DNA from: Desulfobacteraceae bacterium
Lineage (GTDB): Bacteria > Desulfobacterota > Desulfobacteria > Desulfobacterales > SURF-7
Direction of reading: 5' to 3'
Assembly: GCA_003599865.1 (NCBI GenBank)
Contig: QZKS01000083.1
Span: 1 to 39,575, forward strand
Length of the DNA: 39,575 nt
The position numbers were made by a program, and so were the translations under genes. Shown here piece after piece: positions 33,382-39,575 of this stretch (its first letter is position 1; each line of letters starts with the position of its first letter). The notes under the pieces were generated by a model, which was not told where the DNA came from, did not search any database, and saw nothing but the letters and a program-made list of their open reading frames with translations.

Positions 33382-34997
33382 TATTTTGCCTCTGAAAGCC
33401 AGCCCCGGAAGATATTCACCGCTTTTCCCATATTTTCTTTTGCAAGGTATGCGGATTTCTCTTTTGGACTCATCTGCGACGGGTCGGTCAAGGCGCCGGT
33501 TCCGTCATCTTTTCCCAGAAGAGCTCTTCTCTCATCAGGCGATGGAAGAGCTTCTACGACCTTAACCTTGATTTCCTTCATGGTTTTCAAAAGGGGCAGT
33601 ACAACAAATATAAACAGTAAAAATATCAGAAAAATGTTGGTGAACGACCGGCCATATTGCCGCATGAAAATTTTCCAATCAAACTCCTCCTGGCTGAAGT
33701 CATCCACATGTGCAAACGGGAACGATTCAACCGTAATTTGATCTTCCCGGTCTTCACTGTATCCCATTGCATTTTGAACAATTTTCCGAAACTGACTCAG
33801 TTCTTCATCGGTTCTGGCAATATATTTTCGAACGCTTTGTCCGGCTTCGCCGGTTTCCATGATGTAGGTACCATCGAGGACTGTGGCTACGGAAAGACGT
33901 CTCAGGGTGCCGACCGGTTTGACCGTCCTTCGCAGGGTCCGGTTGAGTTCATAATTGATGGTTTCATCCTGCTTTTCACTTCTTTCACTGCTTTCCGTGT
34001 TCGCCGGTTCACCACCGGGCGGCACAATCGGATTGACGCTTGAAATTTCCCCGGGTCCTCCGGTTCTGTTAAATGTTTCAACCAGGTTCTGCCGGCTTCG
34101 AATCACCCGAATATCAGGATCATACAGTTCCTCATTCATATCTACCTGGCTGAAGTCCAAATCGGCCGTGACGCGGACAATGGCTTTGCCGGTGCCGACA
34201 ATCTGTTCCAGCATGGTCTGGATTCGTTTGGCCAGGTTGAGTTCCAGTGCATTTTTATATTTAAACTGGGTTGTGGCAGCATCGCCAAGTTTTTCATCAT
34301 CGGACGTTTTGTGGGAAAGAACCCTTCCCTTTGTATCGACAACGGTTACCAGTTCAGGCGTCATCCCTTCCAGGGAACTGGCCACCAGATGCACTACCGC
34401 ACTGATTTTTTCCGGGGACAGGTCTGATTTCAGTTTGAGCAAAACAGAAGCGGAGGGCGGTTTGGACTCTTCAACAAAAACAGATTCCTTGGGCGTGACA
34501 ATCATCACCCGAGCATCTTCCACTTCCCGGAACTCTTTGATCGTTCGGGACAATTCTCCCTGCAGGGCCCTTTTGTAATTCAACTGCTGAACAAACTCCG
34601 TTGTTCCGAAATCGGTTTCATCGAACAGCTCATAGCCGACATTTCCTCCTTTGGGGAGTCCGACAGCAGCCAGAGACAGTCGGGCGTCATATAATTTTTC
34701 AGCCGGAACACGCACAATATTGCCATCTCCGGCAAGTTCATATTTAATCCCCAGCTCTTTCAGTTTTTCCACAATGGCGGATGCATCGTCAGCCGAAAGT
34801 CCGGTGTATAAGGTCTGGTAATCGATTTTGTTTGCCCAGAAAAACATGCCGGCAAAGCCCAGAATCACCATGAAAATGACGATGCCCATAACCACCTTGC
34901 GTGAAAGAGGCATATCTTTGTATATCCGGACGATCTGATTGACGACCGGATTTTCCGGACTTTTGGCTGCGCTGAGCTGATTTCCTGTTTCCGCCAT
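33381..34997 (-). CDS. fliF: Flagellar MS-ring protein FliF
   Basis: FliF forms the MS ring in the inner membrane. The protein (538 residues from 34997) has membrane helices near residues 36-56 (VVMGIVIFMVILGFAGMFFW) and 435-455, with the periplasmic ring-building motifs between (YQTLYTGLSADDASAIVEKL, KRALQGELSRTIKEFREVED). The extreme C-terminus (VNIFRGWLSEAK) is the FliG-binding segment. AAGGA sits 8 bases before the ATG at 34997; an ATG at 35006 overlaps this site. Confidence 0.97.
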   Translation of the reverse strand: MAETGNQLSAAKSPENPVVNQIVRIYKDMPLSRKVVMGIVIFMVILGFAGMFFWANKIDYQTLYTGLSADDASAIVEKLKELGIKYELAGDGNIVRVPAEKLYDARLSLAAVGLPKGGNVGYELFDETDFGTTEFVQQLNYKRALQGELSRTIKEFREVEDARVMIVTPKESVFVEESKPPSASVLLKLKSDLSPEKISAVVHLVASSLEGMTPELVTVVDTKGRVLSHKTSDDEKLGDAATTQFKYKNALELNLAKRIQTMLEQIVGTGKAIVRVTADLDFSQVDMNEELYDPDIRVIRSRQNLVETFNRTGGPGEISSVNPIVPPGGEPANTESSERSEKQDETINYELNRTLRRTVKPVGTLRRLSVATVLDGTYIMETGEAGQSVRKYIARTDEELSQFRKIVQNAMGYSEDREDQITVESFPFAHVDDFSQEEFDWKIFMRQYGRSFTNIFLIFLLFIFVVLPLLKTMKEIKVKVVEALPSPDERRALLGKDDGTGALTDPSQMSPKEKSAYLAKENMGKAVNIFRGWLSEAK

Positions 34998-35159
34998 ATT
35001 CGGCATCCTTATTTTAAATGAAAAGTCACTACAAAACGTTGCTTCGTCTTTAAGTTAATTTTTGGTTTTGACGGACGGAATTCCGGGTACGGGAATTTTC
35101 AAATCTGGATGAGAAGAGTAAGCTCACGCAACATCTTGTTGAACCATCGGAAGCGCTTT

Positions 35160-35453
35160 TTAAAATTGCATTCGCATAATTTCCGTATAGGCGTCCATTA
35201 CTTTCCGGCGAACCTGAAGAAGCAGTCGCAGGGATATATCCGCCTCTTGAATTTTGAGCATCCCCTCATGGATACCCAACTCTCCTGTAATCACCTTTTC
35301 AATCGCCTGATCCGCATCCTGCTGACGTTGATTGACTTCCATGATCGATTCTTTCAGTTTTTCCGCAAAGCCGGCGTCTTGTGATCGGGCGGCTATTTTC
35401 CGTTGTTCTTTCGGGAGGATTTCACTCATATTGTTGAAATTGATTTTTTCCAT
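35160..35453 (-). CDS. fliE: Hook-basal body complex protein FliE
   Basis: FliE joins the MS ring to the rod. The 97-residue protein has the family features FAEKLKESIMEVNQRQQDAD and IHEGMLKIQEADISLRLLLQ, ending VRRKVMDAYTEIMRMQF. It is 3 bases after flgC and 153 bases before fliF, which is the usual flgB-flgC-fliE-fliF order. The gap before fliF shows nothing recognisable. Confidence 0.97.
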   Translation of the reverse strand: MEKINFNNMSEILPKEQRKIAARSQDAGFAEKLKESIMEVNQRQQDADQAIEKVITGELGIHEGMLKIQEADISLRLLLQVRRKVMDAYTEIMRMQF

Positions 35454-35456
35454 GAT

Positions 35457-35894
35457 TTATTTCCCGATTTCCAGTGCTTTGTTGACCAAGCTTCTAGTGT
35501 TTTCAATGGCGGTAACATTTGCCTCGTAGGCTCTTCTGGCGACCATCATATCGGTCATCTCCGTCAGGTGATCGACATTCGGCATGGCCACATAGCCGGT
35601 GACAGGATCAGCATCCGGATGGGCCGGCTTGTAGACCATCCGGAAATCTTCCTGGGACCGGACGATTTCCGAAACCTCCACACCGCTGTAATTTTTTTTT
35701 ACATTATCCATTGCACTTTTAAAGGATCGTATCGGCTTTTCCTTAAAAACAACCATTCGGCGCCTGTATGGTCCGCCTTCTCTGGTCCTGGTTGTTTCCG
35801 AGTTGGCAAGATTTTCAGATATGACATTCAATTTCGTCCGCTGGGCCGCCAGACCGGATGAACTGATTTTAAAGGCTTGCAGAAGGTCCATCAA
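35457..35894 (-). CDS. flgC: Flagellar proximal rod protein FlgC
   Basis: A rod component of 145 residues. It starts MMDLLQAFKISSSGLAAQRT and contains ENLANSETTRTREGGPYRRR, the FlgC signature with its GGPYRR, and ends with MVARRAYEANVTAIENTRSL. Its ATG overlaps the flgB stop by four bases. Confidence 0.98.
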   Translation of the reverse strand: MMDLLQAFKISSSGLAAQRTKLNVISENLANSETTRTREGGPYRRRMVVFKEKPIRSFKSAMDNVKKNYSGVEVSEIVRSQEDFRMVYKPAHPDADPVTGYVAMPNVDHLTEMTDMMVARRAYEANVTAIENTRSLVNKALEIGK

Positions 35895-36298
35895 TTCCCT
35901 CCTTCGTTAATGGATTGCCGAAGAATGGCTATTTTTCGCAAAAGCATTTCCACACTGGTTTTATATTTTCCATTGTTGGAAATCAGGCTGGTCATTTCCG
36001 TATCGATATTCACCCTGTCAAGGTTATGAGGATCACCGCTGTTTTCACGCGGCTTTCCCTGATAGATCCTTTTTTCCGACCGTTGTTCCATGTGATCGGG
36101 GTGGGTTTTGTATAGTTCACCGCCGCCGGAATTCATGGCTCTTTGAAGCGTTTTGTCAAAATCGAGATCCCTGGGTTGATACCCGATTGTGTCCATGTTG
36201 GCGATATTGCCTGTGATCAAGCTGTGTCTTCGGGCAGCGATATTGAGGGATTTGCCCAAGAGATCATACGTTCGATCAAAGGGATATATTTTGTCCAT
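35891..36298 (-). CDS. flgB: Flagellar proximal rod protein FlgB
   Basis: A rod component of 135 residues. Residues 1-45 (MDKIYPFDRTYDLLGKSLNI, ITGNIANMDTIGYQPRDLDF) and the terminal KTSVEMLLRKIAILRQSINE are typical FlgB. The start at 36298 is supported twice: AGGAG is 6 bases upstream, and the sigma-54 promoter at 36353-36368 would start transcription near 36342, which rules out the longer frame beginning at 36343. Confidence 0.97.
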   Translation of the reverse strand: MDKIYPFDRTYDLLGKSLNIAARRHSLITGNIANMDTIGYQPRDLDFDKTLQRAMNSGGGELYKTHPDHMEQRSEKRIYQGKPRENSGDPHNLDRVNIDTEMTSLISNNGKYKTSVEMLLRKIAILRQSINEGGN

Positions 36299-36352
36299 GA
36301 TCATCTCCTGATGAGAAATATTTTCAGCCTTGCATCTGATCATCTGAATAAA

Positions 36353-36368
36353 AGCAAAGAGTATGCCG
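36353..36368 (-). promoter_or_regulatory. Sigma-54 promoter for the flgB operon
   Basis: The minus strand reads CGGCATACTCTTTGCT. GGCA and TTGCT cores have the right spacing; the base before GG is C rather than T. It lies immediately after the stop codon of the sigma-54 activator gene and about 55 bases before the flgB start. Confidence 0.72.
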
Positions 36369-36369
36369 A

Positions 36370-37740
36370 TTAAACCGATTCCATAAATTCCCGGTATTCG
36401 TTTAATTTGTTCCGGAGCGTCCGGACGCTGATACCCAGGATTTTCGCAGCATGTGTCCGGTTGCCATGGGTCTGATCAAGGGTTTGGAATATCATTTTTT
36501 TTTCAATTTCTTTGAGCGGTTCCACCATGATTTTGGCAGCCGGTTCTTCCGTATTGCCGGAAAGGTCGGATACAGCCGGTTCCTGATTTTCAAGAAACAG
36601 ATCTTTTTCCTGAATGGTCTGACCGTCAGAAAGCAATACAGCGCGCTGAATAATATTCTCCAGTTCTCTGACGTTCCCGTTAAACCTCAGATTTTTAAGG
36701 ATATCCAAGGACGGCTTAGTCAAAGTTTTGACGTTGCGTCCGTCAACCCTGTTATATTTGCTGATCAAAAACAATACCAGCGGTTCAATGTCTTCCGGTC
36801 GCATTCTCAGGGGAGGTATGGTGATGGGGATTGTATTTAACCGGAAATACAGATCTTCCCTGAATTTTCCCTCTTTGACAGTCTGGCTGATATTCCGGTT
36901 GCTGGTTGCAATGATGCGGACATCGATCTTTACCGGTTTTAGTCCACCGACCCGATCCACTTCATGTTCCTGGATGATTCTCAACAGTTTGGATTGCAGA
37001 TGCAGCTGCATTTCCGTGATTTCATCCAGCAGTATCGTACCTTTGTCCGCCAGTTCAAATTTACCGGGCTTTTGAGAGATGGCACCGGTGAATGAGCCCT
37101 TTTCATGACCGAATAACTCACTTTCCAGAAGTGTTTCGGGAAGAGCGGCACAGTTCACGGCAATAAAGGGTCCATTTTTCCGGTTGCCGGCTTCATGAAT
37201 ATATCGGGCAAACAGTTCTTTCCCGGTCCCGCTTTCCCCCTGGATAAAAACAGAAGCCGTACTGTTTGCGATCTGCCTTGACAAATCCAGCAGGTGTAAA
37301 ACGGTTTTATTTTTGGTAATAATGTTGATCCTGCCGTTTGTCTGCCGGCTGGATGAACCGTTCTCCGGTTGATTTTCGCACAAGGCTTTTTCAAGCGTAT
37401 ATTGCATCTGGGCTTCGTCTACCGGTTTTACCAGATAATCGATGGCGCCGGCCTTAATGGCTTCTACGGCATTCCTTACGGAGCTTTCCAGGGAAATGAA
37501 CAGTATCCGTGTGGTTTCGCTGATCGAATGAATATGCCGGATCAGGTCTGCACCATTCTGTCCGCCCGGCATCATATAATCGGAAATAACCAGCGCATAG
37601 TCTTCCGATTTTATTTTTGACAGAGCGTCCGCCTCATCATGGGAAGTGGTGACATAATATCCCCAATCCTCCAGCAGACTGGACAGACCGGATCTCTCCC
37701 GAACGTTTGGTTCAATGATCAGAATGTTTCGATTGTTCAT
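36370..37740 (-). CDS. NtrC-family sigma-54 response regulator (FlgR/FlrC-like)
   Basis: This 456-residue protein has three domains. The receiver (about 5-115) has the phosphorylation Asp at 54 (VISDYMMPGG) and the KP of LVKPVDE, but the acidic pocket, usually DD, is EP (ILIIEPN). The AAA+ domain (about 145-380) has Walker A GESGTGKE, the sigma-54 contact loop GSFTGA (GAFTGA in most relatives) and GTILLDEI. A Fis-type HTH closes it (NRTHAAKILGISVRTLRNKL). The start at 37740 overlaps the upstream TPR gene stop (ATGA), which excludes the longer frame from 37803. It is the probable activator of the window's sigma-54 promoters; this is inference. Confidence 0.93.
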   Translation of the reverse strand: MNNRNILIIEPNVRERSGLSSLLEDWGYYVTTSHDEADALSKIKSEDYALVISDYMMPGGQNGADLIRHIHSISETTRILFISLESSVRNAVEAIKAGAIDYLVKPVDEAQMQYTLEKALCENQPENGSSSRQTNGRINIITKNKTVLHLLDLSRQIANSTASVFIQGESGTGKELFARYIHEAGNRKNGPFIAVNCAALPETLLESELFGHEKGSFTGAISQKPGKFELADKGTILLDEITEMQLHLQSKLLRIIQEHEVDRVGGLKPVKIDVRIIATSNRNISQTVKEGKFREDLYFRLNTIPITIPPLRMRPEDIEPLVLFLISKYNRVDGRNVKTLTKPSLDILKNLRFNGNVRELENIIQRAVLLSDGQTIQEKDLFLENQEPAVSDLSGNTEEPAAKIMVEPLKEIEKKMIFQTLDQTHGNRTHAAKILGISVRTLRNKLNEYREFMESV

Positions 37741-39575
37741 GTTTTGTTTATCTTTTTGGTGAGATTCAGGCCTTTTAATTTTTCCGCTGCAAGTTTGCTC
37801 CAAAACGCGTCACCTGAAGAAACAACCGCTTGATATGCCTGAGATGCTTCATTCAGATGGCCCTCTTTTGAATAGGATTCTCCGAGCAGGAAATGTAAAC
37901 CGATCCGATCTTCATCAATTTCCGAAAATTTGAGAGCCATGGCAAATGCATCGGCCGCTTTGAGAAAATCGTGAAGAAACATATAGGACTTCCCGAGTTC
38001 CCGGTGTGCGTTTAATATCATGGCTTTATCGCTTTCCGGCGAGGAGGATAGGATGTTGACCGCTTTAACCAGCAAGGCCGCACTTTCATGATACTGATGA
38101 TTCTTATTGAAAAGGTCTGCGTGCTCTATCAGAATATCGGCTTTCTCTACTTCACGCCGGCTGCTGTTAAATGCCGTCTGAAAATATTCAGATGCTTTCC
38201 GGTCCTTATTGTTTTGTTTTTCAATTCGCGCCATTCTTCGAAAAGCATCGGCGGTATATTCACTTTTCGGATTCGATTTGATATAGCGGAGCAAATAACT
38301 TGAGGCTTTATCATTTTCACCGGATTCCTGAAGGGAAACACCGATCATATAGGTGTACTTGTCCGGTTTCCGGGTATCTTTTGTATAGTTATCCGCTTCC
38401 AGGAGGAGCCTGGCGGCACTTTCATAGAGATGCCCCCGGAAATAGGATTCTCCAACCAGGTAGAAAAGACCCGGATTTTCATAGGTGTCCAGAGATTGTT
38501 TGTCTCTTTCATACATGGCCAGCACCTCCGGATAGTTCCCCTTTTCCATGATCCATTTAAAGTAGGATTCAAATGAATTCTGTTTCAAAAACAAAGCTTC
38601 CTTATTTAACGCCCGGGGATTCTCCAGGAAGAGTTCATTGATGGTTTCGATGGATTTTTTATATTCTCCGGCATTGTTCTGGATTTCTGCAATTCGAAGT
38701 CTGGCCAGATTCGCCATTGGGTTATCCGGATAATCTTCGATTATCAGCCGATAGACTTTTTCCTTTTCTTCTCTGGTTTCAAAATACTTGGCAAGCCGCA
38801 CGGAGCTGATAACAAATCCATCGGTTCCCGGGTATTTTTCGATTACCAGTTGATATAACTTTTTGGCCCTTTCAATTTTTTCTTCATCGGCAAGCGTATC
38901 GGCAATTCGAGTCAGCACAATATGGCTGGAATCGATTTCCGGGTAAAGATTGTAGGCTTTTTCCAGAATGGTTCGGGCCTCTTTATACTTCCCCGTATGA
39001 TAATAACTGTTGCCCATAAACAGCAGCGCATCAGAGGAATTATAGATTTTCCGGGGATTTTCGTTGATCAGCAATTCCAGCTGTTCAATCGCCTTGGAAA
39101 AATTGTTGATTTTAAAATGTGCTTTTCCCAGTTCCAGTCGGGCATCGGAAATGAAAATACTTTTGGGATATTGGGAGATAATTTTTTCGAAATTTTCGAT
39201 GGCGTTTCGATGGTTGTTTTTTTTCTCTTCCAGAACCCCGAGTTCAAAAATGATTTCCGGAGATCCCCTGTATTTTGGATACTTGTCCAGAACAATTTTA
39301 AAATATCCTTTTGCTTCCGCCTGATTGTTCAGCGCAAAATAAAGTTTTCCGATCATGGTCATCCCATAGGGCAGATATCGTGAGTCGGAAAAGAGGTTGA
39401 CGGCATCCTGGCAAACGGAAATGGATTCGAGTATGTTGTCTTCTTTATCGAAATCGACTTGTTTATAGAAACCGTAGGCTTTTAAAAAAAATGCGGAATC
39501 CCGGCAGGTTTCATCTGTGTTAGTTTTCAGAAACCGGGTTAATTCCGACGCTGCTTCCTTCCAGTTTTTGTTTTT
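37737..39575 (-). CDS. TPR-repeat protein (5' end beyond window)
   Basis: The open frame runs from the stop at 37737 to the window edge, about 612 residues, without its start. It is built of TPR-type helical pairs throughout (for example AKGYFKIVLDKYPKYRGSPE, AIENFEKIISQYPKS, RARTILEKAYNLYPE-like units), in which the recurrent P near the end of each repeat resembles BamD/YbgF-type TPRs. Location is not visible because the N-terminus is missing. It is translationally coupled to the sigma-54 activator, so it may regulate or sense for it; no specific function can be given. Confidence 0.85.
   Translation of the reverse strand, partial: KNKNWKEAASELTRFLKTNTDETCRDSAFFLKAYGFYKQVDFDKEDNILESISVCQDAVNLFSDSRYLPYGMTMIGKLYFALNNQAEAKGYFKIVLDKYPKYRGSPEIIFELGVLEEKKNNHRNAIENFEKIISQYPKSIFISDARLELGKAHFKINNFSKAIEQLELLINENPRKIYNSSDALLFMGNSYYHTGKYKEARTILEKAYNLYPEIDSSHIVLTRIADTLADEEKIERAKKLYQLVIEKYPGTDGFVISSVRLAKYFETREEKEKVYRLIIEDYPDNPMANLARLRIAEIQNNAGEYKKSIETINELFLENPRALNKEALFLKQNSFESYFKWIMEKGNYPEVLAMYERDKQSLDTYENPGLFYLVGESYFRGHLYESAARLLLEADNYTKDTRKPDKYTYMIGVSLQESGENDKASSYLLRYIKSNPKSEYTADAFRRMARIEKQNNKDRKASEYFQTAFNSSRREVEKADILIEHADLFNKNHQYHESAALLVKAVNILSSSPESDKAMILNAHRELGKSYMFLHDFLKAADAFAMALKFSEIDEDRIGLHFLLGESYSKEGHLNEASQAYQAVVSSGDAFWSKLAAEKLKGLNLTKKINKT

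Overview
This window is one large flagellar gene cluster from a Gram-negative, moderate-GC bacterium. The Gram-negative call rests on the P-ring chaperone gene flgA, an outer-membrane lipoprotein of the LPP20/FlgP type, and a sigma-54 promoter network with an NtrC-family regulator. The gene order and the flhF-flhG-fliA block are most like Desulfobacterota (Desulfobacteraceae-like sulfate reducers); this assignment is an inference from synteny, not a database result. Almost everything is on the minus strand, so transcription runs from high to low coordinates.

Layout in the direction of transcription. (1) 39575-36370: a TPR-repeat protein (5' end outside the window) overlapping a receiver-AAA+-Fis sigma-54 activator. 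(2) 36298-29040: flgB, flgC, fliE, fliF, fliG, fliH, fliI, fliJ and a MotE-like coiled-coil protein (rod, MS ring, switch, export ATPase complex). (3) 28735-22813: fliK, flgD and an unusually large flgE, ending in a strong intrinsic terminator. (4) 22571-20224: two genes that break the pattern, a GT-C-like membrane glycosyltransferase with its own sigma-70-type promoter and, on the plus strand, an FlgP-like lipoprotein; their 3' ends overlap. (5) 20223-19670: a 554-base regulatory region with two divergent sigma-54 promoters. (6) 19669-6936: motA, two motB paralogues, fliL, fliM, fliN, fliO, fliP, fliQ, fliR, flhB, flhA, flhF, flhG and fliA. (7) 6884-2579: five unusual genes: a membrane protein with an array of FliM/CheZ-like CheY-binding motifs and a FliL-like tail, a small charged protein, a membrane/coiled-coil/HTH-like protein, a second FliK-like protein and a stand-alone FlhB C-terminal domain. 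(8) 2402-1: flgF, flgG and flgA (3' end outside the window).

Six sequences with the sigma-54 core GGCA-N6-TTGC at fixed spacing lie in front of flgF, flhA, motA, the lipoprotein gene, fliK and flgB. With the activator gene encoded in the same cluster this suggests a local sigma-54 regulon covering nearly all the structural operons. FliA (sigma-28) is encoded too, but flagellin and the hook-associated genes it would serve are not in the window.

The most notable observations are the CheY-binding-motif array protein (4890-6884); the two MotB paralogues, one keeping the ion-binding Asp but with a degraded peptidoglycan-binding site and the other the reverse; the 1139-residue hook protein with repeated Asp-rich loops; and the FliK-like/FlhB-C pair. 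No RNA genes, CRISPR arrays or insertion sequences were seen.
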